Source: an uncultured Sulfitobacter sp. (GTDB taxonomy: Bacteria > Pseudomonadota > Alphaproteobacteria > Rhodobacterales > Rhodobacteraceae). From it: a stretch of DNA of 64,000 nucleotides. Position 1 is the first letter of the stretch. Each line of letters starts with the position of its first letter. The stretch spans positions 434,001-498,000 of the forward strand of contig CANMXJ010000003.1 of assembly GCA_947501805.1 (NCBI GenBank). The letters are read 5' to 3'. Under the pieces are notes generated by a model. That model did no database searches. It saw only the letters and a program-made list of their open reading frames with translations, and had not been told where the DNA came from. The position numbers were made by a program, and so were the translations under genes. Of the stretch, positions 9,321 to 19,219 are shown one piece after another.

Positions 9321-10907
9321 ATGCCTGATCTGACCCCCGTTAAACGCGCCCTTCTTTCCGTTTCCGACAAGACCGGTTTGGTCGATCTGGGCAAGGCTCT
9401 GGCGGGTCACGGTGTTGAGTTGCTCAGCACGGGCGGAACGGCAAAGACCCTGCGTGATGCGGGGCTTGATGTGAAGGATGTGGCCGAAGTTACGGGCTTT
9501 CCCGAAATGATGGACGGCCGCGTAAAGACTCTGCATCCGGTGGTGCATGGTGGTTTGCTGGCTTTGCGGGACAACGAAGACCATGTCGCGGCGATGAACA
9601 AGCATGGTATCGGCGATATCGACCTTGTTGTGGTGAACCTTTATCCGTTTGAAGAAACGGTTGCCAAGGGCGCGGCCTACGATGAAGTCATTGAAAACAT
9701 AGACATTGGCGGCCCTGCGATGATCCGCTCTGCCGCCAAGAACCATGGGTTCGTCAACGTGGTGGTCGATACCGAGGATTACGCTGCCGTGATAGAAGAA
9801 ATGGCCGCGAACAAGGGGCAAACCACTTACAAACTGCGCCAGCGCCTCGCCCAGACGGCTTACGCCCGCACCGCCGCTTATGACACGGCGGTCAGCACAT
9901 GGATGGCCGAACAGGTAGGTCCCACACCGCGCCGCCGCACCTTTGGCGGCACCTTGGCACAGACCCTGCGCTACGGCGAAAACCCACACCAGAGCGCGGC
10001 CTTCTATACTGATGGATCCAACCGCCCCGGTGTGGCAACCGCGCAGCAACATCAGGGCAAGGAACTGTCCTACAATAACATCAATGACACTGATGCAGCC
10101 TTTGAACTGGTCAGCGAATTTGCACCGGAAAACGGCCCGGCCTGCGCGGTCATCAAACACGCAAACCCGTGTGGTGTGGCGACAGGCGAGACGATGATCG
10201 AAGCCTATACACGTGCCTTTGATTGCGACCGCACCTCTGCATTTGGGGGGATTATCGCGCTGAATCAGACGCTTGACGGTGCCACAGCCGACGCGATCAG
10301 TGGCATTTTCACCGAGGTGGTGATTGCGCCCGATGCAGACGTGGATGCCATTGAGATATTTGCCAGAAAGAAGAACCTGCGCTTGCTGACAACCAGCGGT
10401 TTGGCCGATCCAACGAAGGCGCAACTCACAGCCCGTCAGGTTTCGGGCGGCTGGCTGGTGCAGGACAAGGACGTGGGCCGCATCACGGCGGATGACCTCA
10501 AAGTCGTGACCAAGCGCAGCCCGTCCGAGCAGGAACTCAGCGACATGCTGTTTGCCTGGACCGTCGCCAAACACGTTAAGTCCAACGCTATTATCTACGT
10601 CAAGGATGGCGCAACTGTGGGGGTTGGCGCAGGCCAGATGAGTCGTGTTGATTCAACCCGCATCGCCGCGCGTAAAGCACAGGATATGGCCGAAACCATG
10701 GGCCTGCCTGCACCGCTTACCCAAGGCTCTGTTGTTGCGTCCGATGCCTTTTTCCCTTTTGCAGACGGCCTCATCACCGCAGCCGAAGCAGGCGCAACCG
10801 CGCTGATCCAGCCCGGTGGCTCCATGCGTGATGACGAAGTGATTGCTGCCGCCGACGCGGCCGGCCTTGCGATGGTCTTTACCAACATGCGCCACTTCCG
10901 GCACTAG
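9321..10907 (+). CDS. purH: Bifunctional AICAR transformylase / IMP cyclohydrolase
   Basis: Catalyses the last two steps of de novo purine synthesis, AICAR to FAICAR (using 10-formyl-THF) and FAICAR to IMP. 528 aa, normal length. The N-terminal MGS-like cyclohydrolase domain (residues 1-150) shows [17 protein letters not shown] and DGRVKTLHP. The transformylase domain shows the catalytic Lys-His pair K279-H280 in [14 protein letters not shown] and [12 protein letters not shown] near the end. It starts 15 bases after the heparinase-like gene and stops 13 bases before lspA, so all three are probably one transcript. Confidence 0.98.
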   Translation: MPDLTPVKRALLSVSDKTGLVDLGKALAGHGVELLSTGGTAKTLRDAGLDVKDVAEVTGFPEMMDGRVKTLHPVVHGGLLALRDNEDHVAAMNKHGIGDIDLVVVNLYPFEETVAKGAAYDEVIENIDIGGPAMIRSAAKNHGFVNVVVDTEDYAAVIEEMAANKGQTTYKLRQRLAQTAYARTAAYDTAVSTWMAEQVGPTPRRRTFGGTLAQTLRYGENPHQSAAFYTDGSNRPGVATAQQHQGKELSYNNINDTDAAFELVSEFAPENGPACAVIKHANPCGVATGETMIEAYTRAFDCDRTSAFGGIIALNQTLDGATADAISGIFTEVVIAPDADVDAIEIFARKKNLRLLTTSGLADPTKAQLTARQVSGGWLVQDKDVGRITADDLKVVTKRSPSEQELSDMLFAWTVAKHVKSNAIIYVKDGATVGVGAGQMSRVDSTRIAARKAQDMAETMGLPAPLTQGSVVASDAFFPFADGLITAAEAGATALIQPGGSMRDDEVIAAADAAGLAMVFTNMRHFRH

Positions 10908-10920
10908 GGCAGGTCAGGAC

Positions 10921-11418
10921 ATGCGCATTCTTTTCTGGTCAGCTTTTGCCGCCTTCCTGATTGATCAGGTTAGCAAATATGTGGTGATCCACGTGTGGCA
11001 GCTGTGGCGTATCCGCGAGATTGACGTACTGCCGCCATACATTAATTTCCGGTACGGCGAAAACCGTGGCATCAATTTCGGCCTTTTTGGCGATGGATCC
11101 GATGCCAGCCGCTACATCCTCATCGGGCTTGCCTTGGTAATCTGCATCGGTGTTGTATTCTGGATGCGGCGTGGCAATTTCGGCACCAAAGAGCATATCA
11201 GTGCTGGTTTGCTGATCGGTGGCGCGCTGGCAAACGTGGTAGATCGGCTGGTCTATGGCTACGTCCTCGACTTTCTCAACAACTCTCTGCCGAATTGGAA
11301 CAACCCGTTTGTCTACAACATTGCCGATATCTTTATCTTTGCCGGTGCGATCGGTTTGATCCTGTTTGGCGATGACAGCAAAACAGCATCCCGAAAGCTT
11401 GCGAAAAAACCTAAGTGA
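10921..11418 (+). CDS. lspA: Lipoprotein signal peptidase (signal peptidase II)
   Basis: Inner-membrane aspartyl protease that removes signal peptides from diacylglyceryl-prolipoproteins. 165 aa with four hydrophobic helices. Family motifs are intact: ENRGINFGLF (47-56), GGALANVVDRL (100-110) with YVLDFL, and NIADI (133-137); the catalytic aspartates are D117 and D136. The ATG at 10921 follows AGGTCAGGAC. It is followed by a lipoprotein gene, a possible substrate, although only the normal housekeeping role can be claimed. Confidence 0.97.
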   Translation: MRILFWSAFAAFLIDQVSKYVVIHVWQLWRIREIDVLPPYINFRYGENRGINFGLFGDGSDASRYILIGLALVICIGVVFWMRRGNFGTKEHISAGLLIGGALANVVDRLVYGYVLDFLNNSLPNWNNPFVYNIADIFIFAGAIGLILFGDDSKTASRKLAKKPK

Positions 11419-11468
11419 CATTGCCCGCACCCCTGCGGTATTGAAGGGCAATAGGTAGGAGACGACCC

Positions 11469-11972
11469 ATGGCACGCATCGCTTTACTTGTCCTGATCTC
11501 AGTGGCGCTGTCGGCATGCGCAAACAACGGATTGCGGGACTTGCAAAATTCGTCTGACGGACCGGACGAATTCATGCTGCAACCAAGCAAACCTCTGTCA
11601 GCTCCGGCAAGCTATTCCGATCTGCCTGTTCCGACACCGGGTCAATCAAATCTGACGGATCGATCTGCGTTGAATGAAGGGGTCACCGCATTTGGCGGTA
11701 AACCTGAAAGCGCTGGTGGTCCGATCCCGCGGGTTGACGGGGCATTGGTAACACATGCGTCCCGCTTGGGCGTGGTCCCGAATATCCGCAGTGATCTTGC
11801 CGAAACTGATGCGCAATTCCGCAAACGCAAGGCGCGGTTCACGCAATTCCGCATCGTTCCCGTGGATCGCTACAATCAGGCCTATAGCCGTCAGGCTCTG
11901 AATCCGGATACGGAAGCCGCCAAATGGCGTCGCGCGGGTGCCCGCACGCCATCCTCGCCTCCAAGTAACTAG
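11469..11972 (+). CDS. DUF3035 outer-membrane lipoprotein
   Basis: 167 aa lipoprotein. A short signal sequence ends in the lipobox LSAC at residues 14-17, so C17 is lipidated. The mature part is DUF3035-like: low-complexity linker, then GVTAFGGKPESAGGPIPRVDGAL and a Lys/Arg-rich C-terminal segment (FRKRKARFTQFRIVPVDRYNQAY). Such proteins in this group are sometimes named BamF, an accessory lipoprotein of the outer-membrane beta-barrel assembly machine, on the basis of work in Caulobacter; I treat this as plausible, not shown. It lies 50 bases after lspA with its own GTAGGAG ribosome binding site. Confidence 0.85.
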   Translation: MARIALLVLISVALSACANNGLRDLQNSSDGPDEFMLQPSKPLSAPASYSDLPVPTPGQSNLTDRSALNEGVTAFGGKPESAGGPIPRVDGALVTHASRLGVVPNIRSDLAETDAQFRKRKARFTQFRIVPVDRYNQAYSRQALNPDTEAAKWRRAGARTPSSPPSN

Positions 11973-12061
11973 ACCTGAGCCTTACAAATTTGTGAGATGC
12001 CTTGAAAGTGCCCGCCCGACGCGTACTTCAAATGGGTACGGGATAATCTAAAGGATTGACG

Positions 12062-13405
12062 ATGTTGAGATTGCGCAGATTTGCGGCCCTTCTGGCTTTT
12101 CTATCAGCCCCCTTCACCGCAGCAGCCAGCGATACCGAAGCCGTCACCTATTTCACGCTTGAGAACGGCATGGAAGTTGTCGTGGTCGAAGATCACCGCG
12201 CCCCCGCCGTACAACAGATGGTCTGGTATCGCGCCGGGTCAGCGGACGAACCGAAAGGATCGTCCGGCGTTGCGCATTTCCTCGAACACCTGTTGTTCAA
12301 AGCTACTGACAAAATGGAATCCGGTGAGTTTTCTGCAACCGTCGCCGCCAATGGCGGACGCGACAATGCCTTTACAAGTTATGATTACACCGCCTATTTC
12401 CAACGCGTCGCGGCGGACCGTCTGGAACTGATGATGCAGATGGAAAGCGACCGGATGAAAAACATCCGCCTCACGCCGGAAAACATCCGCACCGAACGCG
12501 GCGTGATTCTGGAAGAGCGCAACCAACGCACCGACAACAGCGCAGGTGCTTTGTTCAATGAACAACTCAACGCGGCGCAATACCTCAATCACCGCTACGG
12601 CACGCCGATTATCGGCTGGCGTCACGAGATGGAGACACTTGATCTGCAAGACGCGCTTGCCTTCTACGAGCTTTATTATTCCCCCAACAACGCCATTTTG
12701 GTCGTGTCGGGTGATGTGGACCCTGACGAAGTCAAAACACTGGCAGAGAAATACTATGGCGTCATTCCCGCGAATCCCGATCTGCCCGAACGCCTGCGTA
12801 CCCAAGAGCCGCCGCAGACCGCAGAGCGTCGTCTGATTTTTCGCGATGCCCGTGTTGCACAGCCCTATGTCAGCCGGTCCTATCTTGCCCCCGAACGTGA
12901 TCCCGGTGCGCAAGAAAAGGCAGCCGCATTGACCATGCTGTCTGAAATTCTGGGCGGTGGGACGACGTCTTTTCTTGCTGAAAAACTCCAGTTCGACACG
13001 CAAATTGCAACCTATACCGGCGCGTTTTATCGAGGCGCGTCTCTCGATGATACGACCTTTACCTTGGTTGTTGTGCCAGCGGCTGGAGTAAGTTTGCAAG
13101 AAGCCGAAGATGCGATGGATGCGGCCCTTGTCAGCTTTATGGAAACAGGTGTGGACGCTGAGCAACTTGATCGCATCAAGCTGCAAATCCGGGCCGATCA
13201 AATCTATGCCCGCGACAATGTCGAAGGAGTCGCCAACAAATATGGGCAGGCCCTTGCCATCGGCTTGACCGTGCAAGACGTGCAGGACTGGCCCAAAACC
13301 CTGGATGCAGTCACGGCAGAGGACATCATGCAAGCGGCCAGTGACGTGTTCGACATACGCACCTCCGTCACAGGATGGTTGATGAAAGAGGAGACCACAG
13401 AATGA
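12062..13405 (+). CDS. M16 family zinc peptidase, catalytic subunit
   Basis: 447 aa exported protein: signal peptide to about residue 22 (FTAAAS). The inverted zinc motif HFLEH is at H72-H76, with the third ligand expected in RTERGVILEERNQR. The M16 layout of two homologous halves is clear, with the second half starting near VAQPYVSRSYLAPERD. The ATG at 12062 follows AAGGATTGACG; an in-frame TTG at 12056 is less likely. It overlaps the next gene by ATGA, and the two together are expected to form a periplasmic heterodimer in which this subunit is catalytic. Confidence 0.93.
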   Translation: MLRLRRFAALLAFLSAPFTAAASDTEAVTYFTLENGMEVVVVEDHRAPAVQQMVWYRAGSADEPKGSSGVAHFLEHLLFKATDKMESGEFSATVAANGGRDNAFTSYDYTAYFQRVAADRLELMMQMESDRMKNIRLTPENIRTERGVILEERNQRTDNSAGALFNEQLNAAQYLNHRYGTPIIGWRHEMETLDLQDALAFYELYYSPNNAILVVSGDVDPDEVKTLAEKYYGVIPANPDLPERLRTQEPPQTAERRLIFRDARVAQPYVSRSYLAPERDPGAQEKAAALTMLSEILGGGTTSFLAEKLQFDTQIATYTGAFYRGASLDDTTFTLVVVPAAGVSLQEAEDAMDAALVSFMETGVDAEQLDRIKLQIRADQIYARDNVEGVANKYGQALAIGLTVQDVQDWPKTLDAVTAEDIMQAASDVFDIRTSVTGWLMKEETTE

Positions 13406-14718
13406 AGCTCTTTTATGCGCTGATCCTGACCGTACTGGCCAGCCTGCCCGCCCGTGCCGAAGTCGATATCAAATCTGTCACCAGCCCCGGTGGCATCACC
13501 GCCTGGCTGGTCGAAGAACCCTCCATACCTTTTGTTGCGCTGGAAATCCGTTTTCGTGGTGGTGCCTCGCTGGATGCGCCGGACAAGCGCGGCGCGATCA
13601 ATCTGATGACGGGTCTGCTGGAAGAAGGCGCGGGTGATCTTGATGCGCGCGGTTTCAGCCGTGCGCAGGAAGAGCTGGCCACCAGCTTTGGCTTTGACGC
13701 CTCACGCGATGACGTGTCCGTTTCTGCAAGGTTCCTGACGGAAAACCGTGATGCCTCCGTTGCGCTGCTCCGCTCTGCTTTGCAGGAGCCGCGCTTTGAC
13801 ACCGAAGCGATTGAGCGGGTGCGCCGACAGGTTGTGTCGATCATTCAGTCCAACCTGAAAGATCCCAATGACATCGCCAGCGATACTTTTGCCAAGATTG
13901 CCTACGGCGATCACCCCTACGCCTTTTCGATCAACGGCACGGTGGAAAGTGTCACCGCACTGACTCGCGATGATATTCTGCAAGCGCATCGGGCCGTGCT
14001 TGCCCGCGACAGGGTCTATATCGGTGCGGTGGGTGATATTACACCTGATGAATTGGGTGTTTTGATCGATGATCTGCTTGGCGGTTTGCCAGAGACAGGC
14101 GCGTCCATGCCACCCATGGCGCAGGTCACAATTCCCGCAGGTGTGACTGTTGTGGATTTCGCAACGCCCCAATCTGTTGCGGTTTTTGGCCACGCGGGTA
14201 TCTCGCAAAGTGACCCTGATTTCTTTGCCGCCTTGATCCTGAACCAGATCCTTGGCGGTGGTGGTTTTGAAAGCCGCCTGATGGAAGAGGTCCGCGAGAA
14301 ACGTGGCTTAACCTATGGGGTTTATTCTTATCTGCTGAGCCGTGATTTGGCGAATGTCTACATGGGGTCCGTGAGCTCCGGTAACGAGAGTGTTTCCGAA
14401 GCGATCGCGGTGATCCGCGATGAATGGGCCAAGGCTCAAGCGAATGGCGTAACGGATAGGGAATTGCAGGACGCCAAAACCTATATAACCGGTGCCTATC
14501 CGCTGCGCTTTGATGGCAATGGACGGATAGCAAACATCCTTGTCGGAATGCAGCTCTTGGGTCTGCCGATTGACTACATTCCGACCCGCAATGACAAAGT
14601 TAATGCCGTGACCATGGCCGATATCAAACGGGTGGCGGATTATCTACTCGATCCTGAGAACCTGCATTTTGTTGTTGTCGGTCAGCCCGAAGGGTTAGAA
14701 ACAACCACCGGTAACTAA
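13402..14718 (+). CDS. M16 family peptidase, non-catalytic partner subunit
   Basis: 438 aa with a signal peptide ending at PARAEV (about residue 17). It is an M16 homologue, but the HxxEH zinc motif is absent: the equivalent position reads MTGLLEEGAG. The C-terminal R...Y substrate-binding motif survives in EVREKRGLTYGVYSYLLS. This is the pattern of the inactive subunit in two-gene M16 peptidases, where it supplies part of the substrate chamber. It starts within the stop codon of the catalytic gene (ATGA at 13402-13405). A terminator follows at 14767. Confidence 0.93.
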   Translation: MKLFYALILTVLASLPARAEVDIKSVTSPGGITAWLVEEPSIPFVALEIRFRGGASLDAPDKRGAINLMTGLLEEGAGDLDARGFSRAQEELATSFGFDASRDDVSVSARFLTENRDASVALLRSALQEPRFDTEAIERVRRQVVSIIQSNLKDPNDIASDTFAKIAYGDHPYAFSINGTVESVTALTRDDILQAHRAVLARDRVYIGAVGDITPDELGVLIDDLLGGLPETGASMPPMAQVTIPAGVTVVDFATPQSVAVFGHAGISQSDPDFFAALILNQILGGGGFESRLMEEVREKRGLTYGVYSYLLSRDLANVYMGSVSSGNESVSEAIAVIRDEWAKAQANGVTDRELQDAKTYITGAYPLRFDGNGRIANILVGMQLLGLPIDYIPTRNDKVNAVTMADIKRVADYLLDPENLHFVVVGQPEGLETTTGN

Positions 14719-14766
14719 AGCATTAACGAGTAAAACAGACGTTTGATTACGAACGAATTTAACGGG

Positions 14767-14794
14767 CTGTCCCAGCGGGGACAGTTCGTTTCTT
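14767..14794 (+). terminator. Rho-independent terminator after the M16 pair
   Basis: A perfect 7-bp stem CTGTCCC / GGGACAG with an AGCG loop (14767-14784), followed by TTCGTTTCTT. It closes the long plus-strand run that starts at the heparinase-like gene or later, 49 bases after the stop of the second M16 gene. Confidence 0.8.
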
Positions 14795-14878
14795 AGAAAA
14801 TGCCTGCGCCAAACGCCTAAGATACTTCCAAGTATTATAGCCGGAATTTCGCAAAACTCCGCCGCTTCGCAGCAGGTG

Positions 14879-17221
14879 TCATTCCCCGTAAGGCACCCAG
14901 ACGTTTTTAACTTCTGTTGAGGCTTGCAGAAACGCGCGCCCCTCGCCCGCCACGCCCATCCAGTCACGTGCCAGCCCGTTGTTCACCCACGTTCGTTTGA
15001 TATTGCTGGCCGCTCCTTTTTCCACAACGCTGCTCAACCCGGCTGCGCCAAAGCACCACAGCGCATCGACATCCATATGTCGCGCCAAGGGCTCTGCCAC
15101 ATCCGCCTGCGGACCTGTTAGAATGTTCACAACGCCCGCCGGAACATCCGAGGTTTCCAACACCTGAATGAAATCTGTAGCCGCCAAGGGGAACGGTTCA
15201 GAAGCCGCTAGAATCACCCGATTGCCCATCGCAATCGCGGGAGCCATACAAGAGATCAGACCGAGCAGCGGAACCTCAGCAGGACAAAGCGCGCCAATCA
15301 CCCCAACGGGTTCTTTCATTGCAATCGCAACGCCGCGGATCGGGACACCGTGCACTTGGCCGTCATACTTGTCCGCCCATGCGGCATAGGTAAACAGGCG
15401 TTTCACGCTTGCCGCAACTTCCTTGGTCCCCGATTTGCCGCCTCGCATTGCGTCTAGCCTCGCGGCAAATTCACCAGCCCGCGCGTCAAGGTTTTCTGCG
15501 ATATAATAGAGTATCTGAGCGCGTAAATGGCCGGTGGTTCTTGACCATCCTTTTGCGGCCTGTGCTGCCTCAACCGCGTTGCGCACGTCTTTTCGATTGG
15601 CAATGCTGGCATGACCCAACAATTTGCCGGACTTGCCCCAAACCGGCGCGGAATAGCCGCCATCAGGCCGTGATTGCTTGCCGCCGATATAGAGCTTGGC
15701 CGTGCGGTCGATCCCATCGGCAGGGCCGCCATCCCCGGAGAATGCTGCTATTTCCTTGAGGGATTTTTGCATGCCTTTGGGTTTGGTGTATCCTGCCAGA
15801 CCTTCCCAGCCGCCTTCACGGCCAAAACCACTTTCACGCACGCCGCCAAATCCGGCAGCTGCGTCCATCATGTTGGTGCCATTAATCCAGACGATACCGG
15901 CCGCGAGTTTCGGCGCGGTGTCCAAGGCAAGGTTCACGTTTTCGGACCATACAGATGCGGCCAATCCGTAGCGCGAATTGTTGGCAAGTTGCACCGCCTC
16001 CGCTGGCGTACGGAAGGTTGTCGAAACAAGCACAGGGCCAAAGATTTCTTCTTGCATCAAGGTATCAGCGGGGTTCAGTCCGGTGATCAAAGTCGGGGGA
16101 TAGAAGCACCCCTGATCAGGTATCGGCGTCGCAGCGACATGGGTCTGTCCCGCGGTATTGGCGGCAACGAGATCGGTCACAGTGCGTAGCTGGATCGGGT
16201 CAACCAATGCACCGATGTCGATGCTCTTGTCCAAGGGAGAGCCAACGCGCAGTTTGTCCATGCGGGCGCGCAATTTGGTGTAGAATATGTCGGCAACGGG
16301 TTCATGTACCAACAGACGTGATCCGGCACAGCAGACCTGACCCTGATTGAACCAGATCGCATCTACCAGACCTTCGACAGCTGAATCCAGATCAGCATCG
16401 TCAAAAACGATGTAGGGGGATTTGCCGCCTAACTCCAATGACAGTGCCTTGCCGGAGCCTGCGGTGGCGTCGCGGATGCGGCGACCTACGGCGGTTGATC
16501 CGGTAAAGGCAATCTTGTCCACCTCGGATGCCACAATCATTTCGCCAACGGTGCCGTCCCCTGTGACGATGTTTACAACACCTTTTGGCACACCGGCCTG
16601 ATTGCAGATATCGGCAAACAGCAAGGCGGTGAGTGAGGTGTATTCGGCTGGCTTCAAAACAACGGTATTGCCCATTGCCAGCGCTGGCGCGATTTTCCAT
16701 GCAAGCATGAGCAGCGGAAAGTTCCACGGAATGATCTGACCGCAAACACCAAGCGCCTGCGCATCGGGCAGTTCGCTTTCCATGAGCTGTGCCATGCCAG
16801 CGTGAAAATAGAAATGCCGCTGCGCCAGAGGTACATCAATGTCACGGGCCTCGCGGATCGGCTTGCCGTTGTCGAGAACCTCAAGCACCGCAAATAACCG
16901 TGCGTGTTTCTGCAAGAGCCGTGCAATTGCATAAAGCACACGTGCGCGGCCATGCCCGCCCAGCTTTTCCCATGCGGGTTGTGCCTTGCGCGCAGCTTTG
17001 ACGGCATCGTCCACGTCCGCCTGCGTGGCTTGGCTTAGGGTTGCAAGCACTTCGCCCGTTGCGGGGTTCTTGCTCTCGAAACCGTCACCGGGCGGGGTAA
17101 AGCTCCCGTTGATGAAATGACCGAAACGATCACCTTGATCGACAAGCCAGGCCAGCGCTTCGGCAGGCGTTTCCGGGGCGGTGCCGTAATCCATGTTTTC
17201 GAAAATATCCGCGATGCTCAT
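14879..17221 (-). CDS. ALDH16-type two-domain aldehyde dehydrogenase
   Basis: 780 aa with two aldehyde dehydrogenase domains in one chain. The first (about 1-490) has all catalytic parts: N167 in PWNF, E263 in LELGGKSP and the nucleophile C297 in NQGQVCCAG. The second (about 515-780) begins [16 protein letters not shown] and keeps the Rossmann-like fold ([23 protein letters not shown]) but has no catalytic Cys or Glu ([12 protein letters not shown] instead). This is the ALDH16 architecture, known from bacteria including roseobacters. The ATG at 17221 with AGGAATACCGAC upstream is preferred over a TTG at 17239. It lies 39 bases downstream of deoC, so acetaldehyde from DeoC is a possible substrate. 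Confidence 0.92.
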   Translation of the reverse strand: MSIADIFENMDYGTAPETPAEALAWLVDQGDRFGHFINGSFTPPGDGFESKNPATGEVLATLSQATQADVDDAVKAARKAQPAWEKLGGHGRARVLYAIARLLQKHARLFAVLEVLDNGKPIREARDIDVPLAQRHFYFHAGMAQLMESELPDAQALGVCGQIIPWNFPLLMLAWKIAPALAMGNTVVLKPAEYTSLTALLFADICNQAGVPKGVVNIVTGDGTVGEMIVASEVDKIAFTGSTAVGRRIRDATAGSGKALSLELGGKSPYIVFDDADLDSAVEGLVDAIWFNQGQVCCAGSRLLVHEPVADIFYTKLRARMDKLRVGSPLDKSIDIGALVDPIQLRTVTDLVAANTAGQTHVAATPIPDQGCFYPPTLITGLNPADTLMQEEIFGPVLVSTTFRTPAEAVQLANNSRYGLAASVWSENVNLALDTAPKLAAGIVWINGTNMMDAAAGFGGVRESGFGREGGWEGLAGYTKPKGMQKSLKEIAAFSGDGGPADGIDRTAKLYIGGKQSRPDGGYSAPVWGKSGKLLGHASIANRKDVRNAVEAAQAAKGWSRTTGHLRAQILYYIAENLDARAGEFAARLDAMRGGKSGTKEVAASVKRLFTYAAWADKYDGQVHGVPIRGVAIAMKEPVGVIGALCPAEVPLLGLISCMAPAIAMGNRVILAASEPFPLAATDFIQVLETSDVPAGVVNILTGPQADVAEPLARHMDVDALWCFGAAGLSSVVEKGAASNIKRTWVNNGLARDWMGVAGEGRAFLQASTEVKNVWVPYGE

Positions 17222-17260
17222 GTCGGTATTCCTGTCCAAATGCTCTGCATCTTGCGTTCC

Positions 17261-18268
17261 TTAACTCGTGGCATGGCGATAGCCCGCGGAGTAATTGCCT
17301 GTCACGTAATGCTCCAGCTGGCGTTCGATGTCGTTCAACAGCGAGGACGCGCCAAAACGAAACAGGTCGGGGCGCAGCCAGCGGTCGCCAAGTTCCTCTT
17401 TCATCAGTGCCAGATAGGTCACCGCATCTTTGGCTTTGGAAATCCCGCCCGCGGGTTTGTAGCCGACACGGATGCCCGTGTGATCATAATAGTCGCGAAT
17501 GGCGCGGATCATAACGAGGGACACAGGCAACGTCGCATTCACGCTTTCCTTGCCTGTCGATGTCTTGATGAAATCAGCCCCTGCCATCATACAAACCAAT
17601 GAGGCACGGGCGACATTGCGTAAACTGCCTAGCTCTCCTGTGGCAAGGATCGCTTTCACATGGGCTTCTCCACAAGCCAGCCGCATGGCCTGCATCTCGT
17701 CATAGAGCGCCTGCCAGTTGCCCGCCAACGCGTGTCGGCGCGAGATGACAATGTCAATTTCTGTGGCACCGGCGGCAACGCTCATTTCTATTTCCTTGAG
17801 GCGCAGTTCAAACGGCGTCAGGCCCGCCGGAAACCCGGTCGAAACGGCCGCGATGGGGATGCCTGTGCCTTGCAACGCTGCACGGGCGGCAGGGATCATT
17901 TCATGATAAACGCACACTGCGCCTGTAGTAATCGAAGGCATGCCCAAAGCGTCAAGCAGAGTTGCGGAAATCGGTTGACGAGCTTTGGCGCATAGGCGCT
18001 CGACGCGCCTTGCGGTGTCGTCGCCCGACAGCGTGGTCAGGTCGATGCACGTTACAGCACGTAGCAGCCAAGCGGCCTGATGTGCTTTCTTAACAGAACG
18101 TCGGGCCCCGATACTGCCTGCACGCCGCTCGATGGCCGATGTATTTGCCTGCGCGTTCAAGACCCAGTTGAGGTCAAGTGGCACGCCTTGATTGCGCGGC
18201 TCTGTCACTTGCGGCAGTTGGGATTGTGCCTGCGAGGTTTCAGCGGTCTGGGTCAGGGGGGCAGCCAT
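17261..18268 (-). CDS. deoC: Deoxyribose-phosphate aldolase
   Basis: Cleaves 2-deoxyribose 5-phosphate to acetaldehyde and glyceraldehyde 3-phosphate in deoxynucleoside catabolism. 335 aa, the longer DERA type with an N-terminal extension of about 60 residues before AAWLLRAVTCIDLTTL. The Schiff-base lysine is K235 in DFIKTSTGK and the second lysine K271 in GYKPAGGI; EIDIVISRRHAL is also typical. GGAG is placed correctly for the ATG at 18268 but overlaps the ATG at 18274, so the former was chosen. It is the first gene of a two-gene unit with the ALDH16 enzyme. Confidence 0.95.
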   Translation of the reverse strand: MAAPLTQTAETSQAQSQLPQVTEPRNQGVPLDLNWVLNAQANTSAIERRAGSIGARRSVKKAHQAAWLLRAVTCIDLTTLSGDDTARRVERLCAKARQPISATLLDALGMPSITTGAVCVYHEMIPAARAALQGTGIPIAAVSTGFPAGLTPFELRLKEIEMSVAAGATEIDIVISRRHALAGNWQALYDEMQAMRLACGEAHVKAILATGELGSLRNVARASLVCMMAGADFIKTSTGKESVNATLPVSLVMIRAIRDYYDHTGIRVGYKPAGGISKAKDAVTYLALMKEELGDRWLRPDLFRFGASSLLNDIERQLEHYVTGNYSAGYRHATS

Positions 18269-18497
18269 GGGCATCTCCGATCAGGTCAGAGATCACAAGG
18301 TGCCATGGTCAGGCGCGGTTTGGCAAGCGGGGGTCGCGTGAGGGAAGTTGCAACGCCGCCTTTGTGCTGAGCGCGAACGCACCTGTCAGAGTAAACGGTG
18401 AACCCTCAATAATTCCCGCATTGCGAGAAGTTGGATCAGGAACCATCACACTTTCGATCTGATTCGCAGATTTCCCATGAACCGATTCGTTTTTACT

Positions 18498-18526
18498 TTG
18501 ACGTTGCGAATCACCTTGGCCTATAT
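18498..18526 (+). promoter_or_regulatory. Candidate housekeeping promoter for the rhodanese-LysM operon
   Basis: TTGACG (18498-18503) and CTATAT (18521-18526) separated by 17 bases, about 70 bases before the rhodanese-like start. This is the only good sigma-70-like match in the 330-base gap between deoC and that gene; otherwise I see nothing in the gap. Prediction from consensus only. Confidence 0.5.
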
Positions 18527-18598
18527 GGTCGATAACCAAAAAGTGTGTGCCCTGCCAATCGCGCGCACAAGATCAGGTGTTATTTCCGGGGGGATGAC

Positions 18599-19219
18599 AT
18601 GCCAAGGTGGAGTATGTGGGCTGCGACAGCCCTCATTTTGAATGCAACGTTCGCCATCGCGCAGGATCGCGTGATGGAGGCGAAAGCGTCCTTTATCTTC
18701 AATGGCCAGAAAATCGAAATTACGCGTGAGGCAACAGGGACCAGCGGCGATGTCGCACGGTTTGTCAGCGAGGATGCAAGCTGTGGGGGCTCCTGCGTCT
18801 TTCCGATGGAGGTTGCGCCGGGTGTTGCTACCTTGGGCGAACTTGAAGTGCTGGATTTTCTGGTTGGTCAGGTTGCCGCTAACCAAGGTTTGATGATCGA
18901 CGCCCGCAGTCCTGCCGACCGCGCTGCCGGATTTATTCCCGGTACAGTCAATCTGCCCCATCATACACTGGATGCCGACAACAGCTTTCGTGCCGATATC
19001 CTCACGGCACTTGGCGCGCGCGCGTTTGAAGGGGTCTACAATTTTGCGGATGCGCGGCAGTTGCTGATCTATGATAATGGCCCCAGCAACGATGATGCGG
19101 GGCGATTGGTGCGTAACCTGTTGGAAGCGGGCTATCCGGCCGAGATGATACAATACTATCGCGGTGGCATGCAGGCGTGGTCCGTTTTGGGTTTCAGCAT
19201 TCAGGAGGGCACCTCGTGA
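18599..19219 (+). CDS. Exported rhodanese-fold protein lacking the active-site cysteine
   Basis: 206 aa with a signal peptide (MWAATALILNATFAIAQ, cleaved near residue 21). The C-terminal 120 residues form a rhodanese domain: GLMIDARSPADRAAGFIPGTVNLPH, then LLIYDNGPSNDDAGRLVRNL, then MIQYYRGGMQAW. In active rhodaneses the loop after the LLIY strand begins with Cys; here it is Asp, so sulphur transfer is not expected. A CGGSC pair in the N-terminal part could form a disulphide. ATG at 18599 follows GGGGGGAT. It is coupled by GTGA to the LysM protein, suggesting a shared envelope function. Confidence 0.85.
   Translation: MPRWSMWAATALILNATFAIAQDRVMEAKASFIFNGQKIEITREATGTSGDVARFVSEDASCGGSCVFPMEVAPGVATLGELEVLDFLVGQVAANQGLMIDARSPADRAAGFIPGTVNLPHHTLDADNSFRADILTALGARAFEGVYNFADARQLLIYDNGPSNDDAGRLVRNLLEAGYPAEMIQYYRGGMQAWSVLGFSIQEGTS

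Noticed and set aside
9069..10574. 501-codon open frame on the minus strand opposite purH
   Set aside because: It lies antisense to a fully conserved purH and has no family similarity; long antisense frames are common in GC-rich coding DNA.
12239..13333. 364-codon open frame opposite the M16 peptidase gene
   Set aside because: Shadow frame; the plus strand carries the conserved HFLEH protein.
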